Assembly (NCBI RefSeq): GCF_003025035.1
Contig: NZ_PYJN01000006.1
Location: 124,001-188,000 of the forward strand
Direction of reading: 5' to 3'
Length of the DNA stretch: 64,000 bases
From: Rhizobium sp. SEMIA4064
GTDB taxonomy: Bacteria > Pseudomonadota > Alphaproteobacteria > Rhizobiales > Rhizobiaceae
In this document: in pieces, positions 53,151-62,990 of the stretch
Numbering within the stretch: position 1 is the stretch's first letter
How the letters are laid out: every line of letters begins with the position of its first letter
The notes under the pieces: generated by a model
The model's input: only the letters and a program-made list of their open reading frames with translations
Told to the model about the DNA's origin: nothing
Database searches by the model: none
Translations under genes and position numbers: made by a program

Positions 53151-53579
53151 TTACTGGCGAAGTTCAAAGCCGGAGACATCGAGCGGCACGGGTGCCTTCG
53201 TCTTGGCGGATTCGGGCAGGGCAGCCGTTTTTGCTGTGAGGTCGATGCCGTCGTTCGAAATGCCGGCAGCTTGGAGAGCCTCGGGCGTCGGCTTGGAGAT
53301 GAAGACGACCGGCGAGCCGCCCATCCAGGCTTCGGTGCGCACCACCTTCTTCTGGCCATCGATATCGCGCACGACGATGGACTGTGTGCCCGGCGTCAGG
53401 TCCGGCACCACATAATCCTTTTTGACCGTTTGCGGCTTAAGCGCCGGGCAATCCGTGCAAACCTGCTGGATGATGCTGTCGCCGTCAGTTTCCGTCTTGC
53501 TGTCGATGGGCTGGATCGACGACGCCATGGCCGAGCCGGCGGCCAGCACAGATGCCAAAGTCAGGAACAAGAGACGCAT
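53151..53579 (-). CDS. Small exported protein, possibly HPE1-like family
   Basis: 142 residues. A signal peptide (MRLLFLTLASVLAAGSAMAS) is followed by a mature protein with a CTDCPAL Cys pair near residue 41, a VPDLTPGTQSIVVRDIDGQK segment, the conserved-looking VVRTEAWMGGSPVVFISKPT and a C-terminal SGFELRQ. This fits my memory of proteins annotated as 'plant virulence effector HPE1-like' in Rhizobiaceae, but that label is from recall and may overstate function. It is probably periplasmic or secreted. Confidence 0.72.
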   Translation of the reverse strand: MRLLFLTLASVLAAGSAMASSIQPIDSKTETDGDSIIQQVCTDCPALKPQTVKKDYVVPDLTPGTQSIVVRDIDGQKKVVRTEAWMGGSPVVFISKPTPEALQAAGISNDGIDLTAKTAALPESAKTKAPVPLDVSGFELRQ

Positions 53580-53699
53580 AAAAAACCACTCCGTCTTACA
53601 TGATGGAGAGATTAGTGTTCCTTTGTTTCCATCCCGTCAGAAGATTTGCTAAAAGTTTAGCGGAACCGCAGAAATCGGGACAGACGAGCGGTTTTTACT

Positions 53700-54971
53700 T
53701 CAAATCTTTTCGCGTCCGATTGCGCGCCAGCCGATATCGGTGCGGTTAAAGCCATTCGGCCATTGCACCTCGGCAGCAAGGGCATAGGCACGCTTTTGCG
53801 CCTCGCCGACGGTCTTGCCGGTCGCGGTGACATTCAGCACCCGCCCGCCGGTCGCGACCAGCGCGCCATCCTGCAGCGCTGTGCCGGCATGAAACACCTT
53901 GGCGCCGTCGCTGTCGGCGGGCAGGGCTGATATCGGCGTATTCTTTGCATAGGAGCCGGGATAGCCTTTCGAGGCCATGACCACAGTCAGCGCCACGTCG
54001 TCGCTCCACTCGGCACTGACCTGATCCAGCGTGCCGTTGGTGCAGGCAAGAAGCAGCGGCAGCAGGTCGCTCTTCAGCCGCATCATCAGCACCTGGCATT
54101 CCGGATCACCGAAGCGGACATTGTATTCGATCAATTCCGGTCCCTTGGCGGTGATCATCAGCCCGGCGAAGAAGACGCCCGAGAAGGGATGGCCGCTTTC
54201 CGCCATGCCGCGGATTGTTGGCTCGATGATTTCCTTCATCGTGCGCTCGACCATCTCTGTGGTCATGACCGGAGCTGGGGAATAAGCGCCCATGCCGCCG
54301 GTGTTCGGGCCGGTATCGCCGTCGCCGACGCGCTTGTGGTCCTGGGCGGTGGCGAGAGGCAGCGCATGCTTGCCGTCGCAAAGGCAGAAGAAGCTCGCCT
54401 CTTCGCCATCGAGATAGGCTTCGATCACGACTTCGGCGCCGGCCGCGCCAAATGCACCTTCGAAGCAATCATCGACAGCGGCGAGTGCCTCCTCGACCGT
54501 CATGGCGACGGTAACACCCTTACCGGCGGCAAGCCCATCGGCCTTGACGACGATCGGGGCGCCCTGCGCGCGAATATAGGCTTTCGCTTTCGGCGCATTG
54601 TTGAAACGCTGATAGGCGCCGGTCGGGATATCGTAGCGAGCGCAGATATCCTTGGTGAACCCTTTGGAGCCTTCCAACTGCGCGGCTGCAGCCGATGGCC
54701 CGAACACGGCGATGCCCTCGGCGCGCAAGCGATCGGCGAGCCCGGCGACCAGCGGCGCTTCCGGGCCGACGACGACGAAGTCGATGGCCTTTTCTTTGCA
54801 GAAGACAACGATCGCGCCGTGGTCTTCGATATCGATGGCGGCAAGCGTCGCATGTTCGGCAATGCCGGGATTGCCGGGCGCGGCGTAGAATTCCGTCATC
54901 AGCGGCGATTGCGCCAGCTTCCAGGCCAGCGCATGCTCGCGTCCGCCCGATCCGATCAACAGAACTTTCAT
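53700..54971 (-). CDS. purD: Phosphoribosylamine-glycine ligase
   Basis: 423 residues, ATP-grasp enzyme, the usual PurD length. [20 protein letters not shown] at the start is diagnostic. Further landmarks are [50 protein letters not shown] and the acidic metal ligands in [14 protein letters not shown]. It makes GAR in the second step of purine synthesis. It is divergent from tex with a repeat element in the shared promoter region. Confidence 0.96.
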   Translation of the reverse strand: MKVLLIGSGGREHALAWKLAQSPLMTEFYAAPGNPGIAEHATLAAIDIEDHGAIVVFCKEKAIDFVVVGPEAPLVAGLADRLRAEGIAVFGPSAAAAQLEGSKGFTKDICARYDIPTGAYQRFNNAPKAKAYIRAQGAPIVVKADGLAAGKGVTVAMTVEEALAAVDDCFEGAFGAAGAEVVIEAYLDGEEASFFCLCDGKHALPLATAQDHKRVGDGDTGPNTGGMGAYSPAPVMTTEMVERTMKEIIEPTIRGMAESGHPFSGVFFAGLMITAKGPELIEYNVRFGDPECQVLMMRLKSDLLPLLLACTNGTLDQVSAEWSDDVALTVVMASKGYPGSYAKNTPISALPADSDGAKVFHAGTALQDGALVATGGRVLNVTATGKTVGEAQKRAYALAAEVQWPNGFNRTDIGWRAIGREKI

Positions 54972-54993
54972 GGCTTGCCCTTCTGTAGAGTGG

Positions 54994-55087
54994 TCAGCGT
55001 TTCACGGAATCGCTTTCCCGCTCTATCCATTTGTTTTCCGCATTCCGGACGAAAAACCGCTTCACACTTTTCCTGGAACTGCTCTTA
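54994..55087 (-). repeat. Rhizobial intergenic palindromic repeat, copy 2
   Basis: Reverse complement starts TAAGAGCAGTTCCAGGAAAA and contains TTCGTCCGGAATGCGGAAAA and GATTCCGTGAAACGCTGA, matching copy 1 at 30063-30159 over its whole length with scattered differences. It lies 23 bp upstream of purD and 134 bp upstream of tex. Confidence 0.8.
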
Positions 55088-55220
55088 GGTCCACTTGCGC
55101 GGTTAAGGGCCGTTGGACCAAAGGTCAAGCGGCAAATCCTGTGGAGGCCCAGGCTACAACATTGCCACGCCTTTTTGTGGCACTATGGTCCCCGCACTTC
55201 TATCAAGTTCAGAGAATCAT

Positions 55221-57530
55221 ATGGCCGCCGATATTCGCTCCCTTGCCGCAACCATCGCCACTGAGATCAATTCGCGTGCGGATCAGGCCAAGGCCGCGAT
55301 CGAGCTTCTCGACGAAGGCGCGACGGTGCCATTCATCGCCCGCTACCGCAAGGAAGTGACCGGCGGTCTCGACGACGGTCAGTTGCGCACGCTGGCGGAG
55401 CGCCTCGTCTATCTGCGCGAGCTGGAGGCCCGCCGTGCGGCGATCGTCGAGTCGATTACCGGCCAGGGCAAGATGACCGACGAGCTGATGCGCAAGATCG
55501 CCGTGGTCGCCACCAAGGCAGAGCTGGAAGATCTTTATCTGCCCTACAAGCCGAAGCGTCGCACCCGCGCCGAAATCGCCAGGGAGCGCGGCCTCGGCCC
55601 GCTTGCCGATACCATCCTTGCCGATCGCTCCAAGGAGCCGGCCGTCCTTGCCGAGGGTTTCATCACCGCCGACGTGCCCGATGTGAAGACGGCGCTCGAA
55701 GGCGCGCGCGATATCATCGCCGAAGGCATTGCCGAAAATGCCGATCTGCTCGGCAAGCTGCGCACCTATATGAAAACGAATGCGGTGCTGAAGGCCAGGG
55801 TCGTCGACGGCAAGCAGGAGGCGGGCGCGAAATTCGCCGACTATTTCGAACATCAGGAGCGCTGGGCAACCGCTCCCGGCCATCGCGCGCTTGCCATGCT
55901 GCGCGGCTGGAATGAGGAAGTGCTGACCCTGACCATCGAGGTCGACGTCGATGCCGTCTCGCCGAACAAGCCGGTCGAGCGGATGATTGTGTCGGCTTAC
56001 GAGATCGGCACGAGCAAACCCGGTGACCGCTGGTTGATGGATGTCGCGAGTTGGACCTGGCGGGTCAAGCTTTCCATGTCGCTGTCGCTCGACCTGATGC
56101 GAGAGCTGCGCGAACGCGCCGAAGAGGAGGCCATCCACGTCTTCGCCCGCAATCTGAAGGATCTTTTGCTCGCGGCACCGGCGGGATCGCGCGCGACCAT
56201 GGGTCTCGATCCGGGCATCCGCACCGGCGTCAAGGTTGCCGTAGTCGACGGCACGGGCAAGTTGCTGGAGACGACGACGGTCTATCCCTTCCCGCCGAAA
56301 AACGACGTGCGCGGCACGCAGGCGACGTTGGCTGCACTCGTACGCAAGCACAAGGTCGAGCTGATTTCCATCGGCAACGGCACGGGCAGCCGCGAGACGG
56401 AGAAACTGGTGGCCGATATGCTCGCCGACCTGCCGGCACCGAAACCGACTAAGGTGATTGTTTCGGAGGCAGGCGCATCCGTCTATTCCGCCTCGGAAAC
56501 GGCCGCGCTGGAATTCCCTGGTCTCGACGTGTCGCTGCGCGGCGCCGTCTCCATTGCCCGTCGCCTGCAGGATCCGCTGGCGGAACTCGTGAAGATCGAG
56601 CCGAAGTCGATCGGCGTCGGCCAGTATCAGCACGATGTCGATCAGCAGAAGCTGTCACGCTCGCTCGATGCGGTCGTGGAAGATGCGGTGAACGCGGTCG
56701 GTGTCGATCTCAACACGGCATCGGCGCCGCTGCTTGCGCGCGTCTCCGGTCTCGGCCCGTCGATTGCCGACGCGATCGTTAAGCATCGCGACGGGGAGGG
56801 ACGCTTCGAGACCCGCCGCGACCTCCTGAAGGTCGCGCGCCTCGGCCAGCGCACCTTCGAACAATGTGCCGGCTTCCTGCGCATTCCCGATGGCAAGGAG
56901 CCGCTCGACGCCTCATCGGTGCATCCGGAAGCCTATGGCGTGGCCAAGCGGATCGTGGCCGCCTGCGGCCGTGATCTGCGCAGCCTGATGGGTGATGCCG
57001 CCGTGCTGAAGGCGGTCGATCCGCGCCAGTTCATCGACGAAAAATTCGGCCTGCCGACAGTGCGCGACATCCTTGCCGAACTCGAAAAACCCGGCCGCGA
57101 TCCGCGCCCGAGCTTCAAGACCGCGACCTTTGCCGAAGGGGTTAACGAGATCGGCGATCTCAAGCCCGGCATGCTGCTGGAGGGCACGGTGACCAACGTC
57201 GCTGCCTTCGGCGCCTTCGTCGATATCGGCGTCCACCAAGACGGCCTTGTCCACGTCTCGCAGCTCGCCGACCGCTTCGTGAAGGACCCGCATGAAGTGG
57301 TCAAGGCCGGCGACGTCGTGAAAGTGAAAGTTGTGGAGGTAGACGTCAAACGCAAACGAATCGGCCTCTCCATGCGCAAGGATGTCAGCGCCGTGGCAGC
57401 AACGCCTGGGCAGCAGTCACGCGAAAAAAATAGCGGGCACAACGCAGGCGGTAGGCGTGACAGTGGTCCGAAACCGGAGCAGCAGGGCAGCTTCGGCGCC
57501 GCTCTGGCGGACGCGCTCAAACGAAAATAA
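55221..57530 (+). CDS. tex: Tex-family RNA-binding transcriptional accessory protein
   Basis: 769 residues from the ATG at 55221 (AGAGA upstream); earlier in-frame ATGs at 55113 and 55185 lie in non-conserved sequence. The Tex layout is complete: N-terminal helical region with [18 protein letters not shown], the YqgF-like domain with [17 protein letters not shown] near residue 330, the helix-hairpin-helix segment [20 protein letters not shown], and a C-terminal S1 domain ([33 protein letters not shown]). The tail is Gly/Arg/Gln-rich. Tex binds nucleic acid and affects transcription and stress survival. Confidence 0.96.
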   Translation: MAADIRSLAATIATEINSRADQAKAAIELLDEGATVPFIARYRKEVTGGLDDGQLRTLAERLVYLRELEARRAAIVESITGQGKMTDELMRKIAVVATKAELEDLYLPYKPKRRTRAEIARERGLGPLADTILADRSKEPAVLAEGFITADVPDVKTALEGARDIIAEGIAENADLLGKLRTYMKTNAVLKARVVDGKQEAGAKFADYFEHQERWATAPGHRALAMLRGWNEEVLTLTIEVDVDAVSPNKPVERMIVSAYEIGTSKPGDRWLMDVASWTWRVKLSMSLSLDLMRELRERAEEEAIHVFARNLKDLLLAAPAGSRATMGLDPGIRTGVKVAVVDGTGKLLETTTVYPFPPKNDVRGTQATLAALVRKHKVELISIGNGTGSRETEKLVADMLADLPAPKPTKVIVSEAGASVYSASETAALEFPGLDVSLRGAVSIARRLQDPLAELVKIEPKSIGVGQYQHDVDQQKLSRSLDAVVEDAVNAVGVDLNTASAPLLARVSGLGPSIADAIVKHRDGEGRFETRRDLLKVARLGQRTFEQCAGFLRIPDGKEPLDASSVHPEAYGVAKRIVAACGRDLRSLMGDAAVLKAVDPRQFIDEKFGLPTVRDILAELEKPGRDPRPSFKTATFAEGVNEIGDLKPGMLLEGTVTNVAAFGAFVDIGVHQDGLVHVSQLADRFVKDPHEVVKAGDVVKVKVVEVDVKRKRIGLSMRKDVSAVAATPGQQSREKNSGHNAGGRRDSGPKPEQQGSFGAALADALKRK

Positions 57531-57675
57531 GGACTTAGCGAGACTCAGTGCAAGAATGTCACACTCTGGCAGAGTTGTTGCCGGAGCGCTAACGAGTGCG
57601 AAAAGGTGCGCTTGCCACATTGATGTGACGCGTTAAAGTCAGCGCTAATGTCATGTCATCATAGGCGAGGCGTCC

Positions 57676-58935
57676 ATGGCGTCGGCACTCTTCTCGATTG
57701 TCAAAAAAATCGTCCGTAAAGGCTCTCTGAAACTTACACTCGCGTCCGGCGAGACGCATATGATCGGCGATGGGTCCGGCGAAATGGTTGCCGTCCGCGT
57801 CGCCGACCAACAGGCGGAGGACGCGGTTGCGCGCGATCCGACCCTGAAGCTCGGTGAAATGTACATGGAGGGGCGCTTCATTCTGGAGCACGGGGATATC
57901 TATGAATTCCTCTCGCTCGTGAAGCAGAATACCACCAACGAGATTTTTGACCTGCGCATGGCGGCGCTCCTGATCGGCCGCATTGCCTGGCAGCAGATCA
58001 AGAGCCGCTCGCCGATCAACCGCAACAGATACAATGTTGCGCATCACTATGACCTGTCGGCCAAGCTGTTCGATCTCTTCCTTGATGATGACTGGCAGTA
58101 TTCCTGCGCCTATTTCGTGCCGCCTGGCATCAGTCTGGACGAAGCGCAACTGGCCAAGAAGCGCCATATCGCCGCCAAGCTGCTGGTCGAGCCAGGTCAG
58201 CGCGTTCTTGAGATCGGCTCCGGTTGGGGCGGCATGGGCATGTATCTTGCCGAAGCCAATCCCGGCCTCGATTTCACCGGCATCACGCTCAGCGAAGAGC
58301 AGCTCAAAGTTTCGCGCGGCCGCGCCGCCAAGCGTGGGCTGTCCGACCGCATGCGCTTCGAGCTTCAGGACTACCGCTATCTGACAGGCAGGAAGTTCGA
58401 CCGCATCGTCTCGGTCGGCATGTTCGAGCATGTCGGCATCGGCGACTATGGCAAGTTCTTCCGCAAGGTCCACGAATTGCTCGACGACAACGGCGTCATG
58501 GTGCTGCACTCCATCGCCCGTCCGAAGCCGAGCTTCGCCACGAACGCCTTCATCGAGAAGTACATTTTCCCTGGCGGCTACATTCCCTCTGTTGGAGAGG
58601 CAACGGCGCCGCTGGAAAAGGCCGGGCTTATGGTCAAGGATGTCGAAGTCCTGCCGATGCATTATGCCCATACGCTGCGGCACTGGCGCAATCGTTTCGT
58701 GGCGCGCAAGGCGGAGGCTGTCGCGCTCTACGACGAGAAGTTCTTCCGCATGTGGGAATTCTATCTGGCCGGCTCGGAAATGGGCTTCCGCTGGGATGAA
58801 CTCTTCATCATGCAGCTCCAGATTACCAAGAACCAGTTCGCTGTTCCCGACAACCGCAATTACATCGCCGAGCGGGAAGCGAAACTCAGACTATTCGAGG
58901 CGACCAGAGCGCCGCTGGAAAAGGTGACGTTCTAA
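57676..58935 (+). CDS. cfa: Cyclopropane-fatty-acyl-phospholipid synthase family protein
   Basis: 419 residues. A N-terminal non-catalytic domain precedes the methyltransferase domain with NVAHHYDLSAKLFDLFLDDD near residue 116, the SAM site VLEIGSGWGGMGMYLAE near 177, GITLSEEQL, and SVGMFEHVG near 246. It adds a methylene from SAM across cis double bonds of membrane phospholipids, typically on entry to stationary phase or under acid stress. Rhizobia usually have two cfa paralogues. GCGAGG precedes the ATG. Confidence 0.92.
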   Translation: MASALFSIVKKIVRKGSLKLTLASGETHMIGDGSGEMVAVRVADQQAEDAVARDPTLKLGEMYMEGRFILEHGDIYEFLSLVKQNTTNEIFDLRMAALLIGRIAWQQIKSRSPINRNRYNVAHHYDLSAKLFDLFLDDDWQYSCAYFVPPGISLDEAQLAKKRHIAAKLLVEPGQRVLEIGSGWGGMGMYLAEANPGLDFTGITLSEEQLKVSRGRAAKRGLSDRMRFELQDYRYLTGRKFDRIVSVGMFEHVGIGDYGKFFRKVHELLDDNGVMVLHSIARPKPSFATNAFIEKYIFPGGYIPSVGEATAPLEKAGLMVKDVEVLPMHYAHTLRHWRNRFVARKAEAVALYDEKFFRMWEFYLAGSEMGFRWDELFIMQLQITKNQFAVPDNRNYIAEREAKLRLFEATRAPLEKVTF

Positions 58936-59017
58936 AGCGACCGCTGCTGTTTGAGATTGCGCCGAGCCATGAGTTTCCGTAACCCGGCGCATTCATTTCG
59001 GCCCTGCCGGGCATGTA

Positions 59018-59449
59018 TTACTTGACCACTTGAACGGTCAGATTCTCGTCATTGACTTTATTGGCATACAACACGGTCATGCGCAGGCCGAATTGATCCG
59101 TGCCGGTGAAGCCGGGATCGGACGTGTAATAGACCGTCGTTCCCTCAACCGGTTTGCCGCTGCAGATATAAGCATCGCTGTCCTTGTCGTATTTCACGCG
59201 AACCGGGCCATGTTCGAAAGTGACCTTGCCGTGGCTGGGTTGCTTAATGATCCCCGTATAGGGATAGGAGTTGAACGTGCAGTCTCGCTTCACGGAAGCG
59301 GCCATGCCAAGAGCGGTCTTTTTGCCGGAGATCACTCTGTGGGAGTATTGGTTTTGTTTGGCGCCATCAAGCGGCGTGCCAACGCAGCCTGAAAGCGTCA
59401 TGCCGATACCGATAAATGCGCTGAGAGAAATCAAAGAGATAGTATTCAT
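59018..59449 (-). CDS. Small lipoprotein of unknown function
   Basis: 143 residues. The N-terminus MNTISLISLSAFIGIGMTLS leads to the lipobox LSGC with Cys22 as acylation site. The mature part contains CTFNSYPYTGIIKQPSHGKV, HGPVRVKYDKDSDAYICSGK and YTSDPGFTGTDQFGL; the last resembles the cadherin-like repeat motif (GFTGTDxF) found in surface proteins. I do not recognise a named family. It converges with cfa. Confidence 0.75.
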   Translation of the reverse strand: MNTISLISLSAFIGIGMTLSGCVGTPLDGAKQNQYSHRVISGKKTALGMAASVKRDCTFNSYPYTGIIKQPSHGKVTFEHGPVRVKYDKDSDAYICSGKPVEGTTVYYTSDPGFTGTDQFGLRMTVLYANKVNDENLTVQVVK

Positions 59450-59689
59450 TCCGGTCTATTCCTGAATAATGCCTTAGGTAATACCCATGATTGAGTATCC
59501 TATGCCGGAATTAAATCACCGCGACACATCGGCGCAGGCTAGAATCCGAAGAAATCGCCCTTAAAGTTTCGCCGTTATTCCCCGAATTCAGGCGCGTTTG
59601 GTTAAGAGAGCGGTAACGTGATCGGGATAATTTGCGGCCACTCTGAGGGTGTGTATGGCCTTTTGTATTGCGTATTATGGAGTTGCGTT

Positions 59690-60499
59690 GTGTTTGCGAA
59701 ATCGCGTCTATTTTTCACCCTCGGCCTGTTTTCCGCCTCGGCGGGCGCCGCTTTCGCCGGAGACGGCCAGCATTTCTGGTCGGGTGATTGGTATCTAAGC
59801 GTCGGTGCAGCCGGTTTCACGGCGCCGAAATTCGAAGGTAGCAAACACAACAAGCTGCAATGGTCGCCGTTGATCTCGGTTGGCAAACAGGGCCCAGGCC
59901 CGCGTTTTTCCTCCCGCAACGACAATCCCTCTTTTGCGTTCATCGACAATGACGGTATCCGGGCCGGTATCGTCGGCAAATTTGTGCCGAGCCGAGATTC
60001 CAGCGATGGTCACGAACTGAAGGGCCTGAAGAAGGTCAAGTGGGGCGCGGAAGCCGGCGGTTTCGTCGAAGCCTATCCGACCGATTGGCTGCGTGCCCGC
60101 GTCGAAGTCCGCCAGGGTATTCGCGCCCATAGCGGCGTTGTCGCCGATGCCGCTGTCGACGCCTTCACCGATATCACGCCGGAACTGCGCCTTTCCGGCG
60201 GCCCGCGCATGACGCTCGCTTCCCCCGATTATTTCGACACCTATTACGGCGTTAACGCCAAGGAGTCGGCGGCATCCGGCCTCAGCCGCTACAATCCGGG
60301 CGGCGGTATAAAGTCCGTCGGCGCTGGCGGCGCGCTGACCTGGAAGGCGACGCAGAACTGGACCACGAGCGCCTTTGTCGAATACAGCCGCCTGACCGGC
60401 CCGGCAGCCGACAGCAGCCTCGTGCGCGAGCGCGGCGACCGCAACCAGTTGCTGGTGGGCGTTTCCGCCAGCTACAAGTTCAACTTCACGATGAACTGA
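59690..60499 (+). CDS. MipA/OmpV-family outer membrane protein
   Basis: 269 residues from a GTG at 59690 with GGAG 7 bases upstream; the longer reading from 59618 was rejected. A signal peptide (AKSRLFFTLGLFSASAGAAF ending AFA) precedes a beta-barrel with alternating pattern: WYLSVGAAGFTAPKFEGSK, the charged IRAGIVGKFVPSRD and the terminal LLVGVSASYKFNFTMN with an aromatic-rich last strand. The family includes MipA, which links MltA and PBP1B, and OmpV. The exact role here is not clear. Confidence 0.87.
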   Translation: MFAKSRLFFTLGLFSASAGAAFAGDGQHFWSGDWYLSVGAAGFTAPKFEGSKHNKLQWSPLISVGKQGPGPRFSSRNDNPSFAFIDNDGIRAGIVGKFVPSRDSSDGHELKGLKKVKWGAEAGGFVEAYPTDWLRARVEVRQGIRAHSGVVADAAVDAFTDITPELRLSGGPRMTLASPDYFDTYYGVNAKESAASGLSRYNPGGGIKSVGAGGALTWKATQNWTTSAFVEYSRLTGPAADSSLVRERGDRNQLLVGVSASYKFNFTMN

Positions 60500-60504
60500 A
60501 AAGA

Positions 60505-60522
60505 GCGGGGCTTCAGCCCCGC
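60505..60522 (+). terminator. Hairpin after the MipA/OmpV gene
   Basis: GCGGGGCT-tc-AGCCCCGC, a perfect short palindrome just after the stop; no U-tract, so efficiency is uncertain. Confidence 0.5.
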
Positions 60523-60561
60523 CGCTTGACCGCAGGCGCTGGATATCACTACTAGTCGTCT

Positions 60562-61524
60562 ATGCAAAAGACAGGCGACATCAATGGGCGCGTCGCAGAC
60601 GCGTCCTCCGGCAACTGGGTTTACCGCGTCCTGCCCCCGGCGCTTTGGCCTTACGCGCAGCTCGCGCGCTGGGATCGGCCGATCGGCTGGGAGCTTTTGA
60701 TGTGGCCGTGCTTCTGGTCGGCCACGTTGGCGGCCAATGCCGCCCTGGCGGCGGGCAAGGCCTCGCCCGGCTTTTTGCTGATCTACCACCTCTTTCTCTA
60801 TTTCGTCGGCGCCGTTGCCATGCGCGGCGCCGGCTGCGCCTATAATGATCTGGTCGATCATGAGATCGACATGGAAGTGGCCCGCACGCGCTCACGCCCG
60901 CTGCCCTCCGGCCGCGTCACGCGCTGGCAGGCGAAGGTTTTCATAGCGCTGCAGGCGCTGGTCGGCCTTTTGGTCCTGCTGCAGTTCAATTGGTTCAGCG
61001 TCGTTCTCGGCGTGTTGTCGCTCGCCATCGTCGCGCTCTATCCCTTTGCCAAGCGCTTTACCGATTGGCCGCAGTTTTTCCTGGGGCTGGCTTTCTCCTG
61101 GGGTGCGCTGATGGGATGGGCCGGACTGTTCGGCAGCCTGTCGCTCGCCCCCATCGTACTTTATGCCGCCGCCATCCTGTGGACGATCGGTTATGACACG
61201 ATCTATGCCCATCAGGACAAGGAGGATGACGAGCTGATCGGCGTGCGCTCCACCGCCCGGCTCTTCGGCGACAAGACGCGCCTCTGGCTGGTTGGCCTCT
61301 ACGGTACGGCGCTGCTGCTGCTGCTGTTGTCCTTTGCACTGGCGGGAGCAGGGTGGCTCTCCTATATCGGCCTTCTCGTCGCCGGCGGCATGTTCGCCTA
61401 TCAGATTGCCGTGCTCGACATCAACGATGGGCAACAATGCCTGATCCTGTTCAGATCCAACGGCAAGGTCGGCCTCATCATCTTCGCCGGCCTCTTCCTG
61501 TCGTTTCTATTTCTCGTTCCGTGA
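60562..61524 (+). CDS. ubiA: 4-hydroxybenzoate polyprenyltransferase
   Basis: 320 residues, polytopic (about 8-9 helices). The two Asp-rich motifs are present: AYNDLVDHEIDMEVARTRSR near residue 93 and TIYAHQDKEDDELIGVRST near 213. UbiA joins the polyprenyl chain (made by the IspB-type enzyme at 36 kb) to 4-hydroxybenzoate in ubiquinone synthesis. The start ATG at 60562 has only a weak SD. Confidence 0.94.
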   Translation: MQKTGDINGRVADASSGNWVYRVLPPALWPYAQLARWDRPIGWELLMWPCFWSATLAANAALAAGKASPGFLLIYHLFLYFVGAVAMRGAGCAYNDLVDHEIDMEVARTRSRPLPSGRVTRWQAKVFIALQALVGLLVLLQFNWFSVVLGVLSLAIVALYPFAKRFTDWPQFFLGLAFSWGALMGWAGLFGSLSLAPIVLYAAAILWTIGYDTIYAHQDKEDDELIGVRSTARLFGDKTRLWLVGLYGTALLLLLLSFALAGAGWLSYIGLLVAGGMFAYQIAVLDINDGQQCLILFRSNGKVGLIIFAGLFLSFLFLVP

Positions 61525-61574
61525 TGTGAAAGACGGCCGCGTTACGGTTTTGCTATAAGCGGTGGGTGCTCAGC

Positions 61575-62030
61575 ATGGGATATAGCATCCGATTGGCTCA
61601 GGAAGCGGATGTGGAGGCCATCAGCGCAGTGGTCTTGTCCGCTCTTCGCGAAACCAATGCGAAGGATTATTCGCAGGACATAATCTCCCGCGTCGCACAG
61701 AATTTCACTCCCGCCGCGGTGCGAAAGCTCTTGGCAAGCCGGATTGTTTGCGTGGCGACGAACGGCGAAAATGTCGTAGGCACTGCCAGTCTCGACGGCG
61801 CGGTAATCCGCACCGTGTTCGTATCCCCATCGATGCAGGGACAGGGAGTGGGAACCCAACTGATGGCCGAAATAGAGTTGATAGCGCGTGGTAAGGGTAT
61901 CACGACCCTTGCCGTGCCGTCGTCCGTCACGGCGCAGGCTTTCTATGCGAAGTTGGGCTATCAGGCCGTGAGGGATAACTTCCACGGGGATGAACGGACG
62001 ATCATTATGGAGCGTTCGCTGGAGCAATAG
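61575..62030 (+). CDS. GNAT-family N-acetyltransferase
   Basis: 151 residues from the ATG at 61575; a GTG at 61566 is also in frame. The acetyl-CoA loop is VFVSPSMQGQGVGTQLMAEI (Q/RxxGxG motif near residue 87), followed by TLAVPSSVTAQAFYAKLGYQ typical for the fourth motif. Substrate unknown. It lies about 50 bp after ubiA on the same strand. Confidence 0.87.
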   Translation: MGYSIRLAQEADVEAISAVVLSALRETNAKDYSQDIISRVAQNFTPAAVRKLLASRIVCVATNGENVVGTASLDGAVIRTVFVSPSMQGQGVGTQLMAEIELIARGKGITTLAVPSSVTAQAFYAKLGYQAVRDNFHGDERTIIMERSLEQ

Positions 62031-62102
62031 CCATATCGGCCGCATGGCTGAATGCCTGCGGCCGATCATGGGCAATATGCTGCGATTTTGATCTCGGGTA
62101 TT

Positions 62103-62669
62103 TTAACTCCGCGCGATGATCTCGCGGCCTTCGATCTTCATCTTAACGCCGAGCTTGCCGGTCGTGCGGCGCACGAGGAAGCGCGGGCGGCGATTGGCGA
62201 AATAGGCGTGACGGCGACGGGGCTGGAGGTCACGGGTGGCGACGCCGCCCAGATGCTCTTCCAGCGGACGGGCAACGCCATCGGCTTCGATCATCATCAT
62301 CGGAATGCGGAAGGCTTCCGACCATGAGCGCCAGTCGGCGGCGATATCGCTCAAATCATGGGCGACGAGGAGGGGGATGCAGAGATCCGGGTCCTCATGA
62401 TGCAATTCCAGTGTCACAGTGACTTCGCCGTCGCCATGGTCGATGGCACGGGCGGCGACGCCCTTGAAGGCACGCTTTGGTAATGCGACCGACAGCGGCA
62501 GACCGCTGGACGGCAATATCTTGCGCAGCACTGCGCCACGCTCGTCGATCGTGATGGTGACATCACCCGCGGTACCGCGCATGGCATAGCTGACCTGTTG
62601 CGGAAAGCGCGTCGGATCAAGCCGCAGTGTGGTTCCAGCCCAGTCGGGCTTCAGGACGGTATTAGTCAT
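62103..62669 (-). CDS. Conserved soluble protein, probable DUF6101 family
   Basis: 188 residues. The protein begins MTNTVLKPDWAGTTLRLDPT and has a beta-rich first half (VTITIDERGAVLRKILPSSG, EVTVTLELHHEDPDLCIPLL) and a basic tail with RPRFLVRRTTGKLGVKMKIE. I believe it is the alphaproteobacterial DUF6101 family, from memory. No signal peptide, no membrane segment, no known role. Its leader carries an unusual structured segment listed separately. Confidence 0.72.
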   Translation of the reverse strand: MTNTVLKPDWAGTTLRLDPTRFPQQVSYAMRGTAGDVTITIDERGAVLRKILPSSGLPLSVALPKRAFKGVAARAIDHGDGEVTVTLELHHEDPDLCIPLLVAHDLSDIAADWRSWSEAFRIPMMMIEADGVARPLEEHLGGVATRDLQPRRRHAYFANRRPRFLVRRTTGKLGVKMKIEGREIIARS

Positions 62670-62686
62670 CTAAATCTCTACCCTTG

Positions 62687-62740
62687 CTTTACCTGAGAGC
62701 CGGTTTTCCGGTCTTCTTACGGAGAACCTCATGTCCTCTC
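62687..62740 (-). promoter_or_regulatory. Structured leader with glycine-riboswitch-like signatures
   Basis: On the minus strand, 18 bases before the DUF6101 ATG: GAGAGG (62740-62735), CTCCGTAAGAAG (62724-62713), a CCGG-aaaa-CCGG hairpin (62711-62700), and CTCTCAGGTAAAG (62699-62687). The outer GAGAG/CTCTC pairs, and CTCTCAGGTAAA is close to the conserved 3' part of glycine aptamers. The core CACCGAAGGAGCAA is only about half conserved and the usual P3 arm is missing, so identity is uncertain. Confidence 0.25.
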
Positions 62741-62917
62741 GTTGGGTGCAGATTAGGCGGCCCCCCTTCCAGACAGCTTAAAAATCGCGGTTAAGAAAAC
62801 TTTGCGTCCTCAAATGGTTAGCAAAATCGAATGTGGCAGGGTTTCTATTAGATGAATGCTTGGCTGGCCGTCCGTGTCCCGATCTGACGCAGGCGGTAGA
62901 GGAAGTATTGTAAGTCT

Positions 62918-62934
62918 CAGGTAAGGTTTACCTG
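62918..62934. promoter_or_regulatory. Inverted repeat upstream of the motility gene
   Basis: CAGGTAA-ggt-TTACCTG, perfect 7-bp arms, 57 bp before the DUF1217 start. It may be an operator or a leader hairpin. Confidence 0.4.
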
Positions 62935-62990
62935 CGATATTGCCGATAGATTCGCCTGCATATATTAGAGACTTATTGGGGTTCACGCTG

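Larger units (their letters stand above)
62670..62990. other. Divergent intergenic region, DUF6101 gene / DUF1217 gene
   Basis: 321 bases. It holds the structured leader above and the inverted repeat at 62918-62934. A short leftward ORF here (62810-63001) has no gene-like features. Confidence 0.55.

Noticed and set aside
62777..62794. TTAA-N9-TTAA as a CtrA site
   Set aside because: Spacer is 9, not 7 bases, so it does not meet the CtrA pattern.
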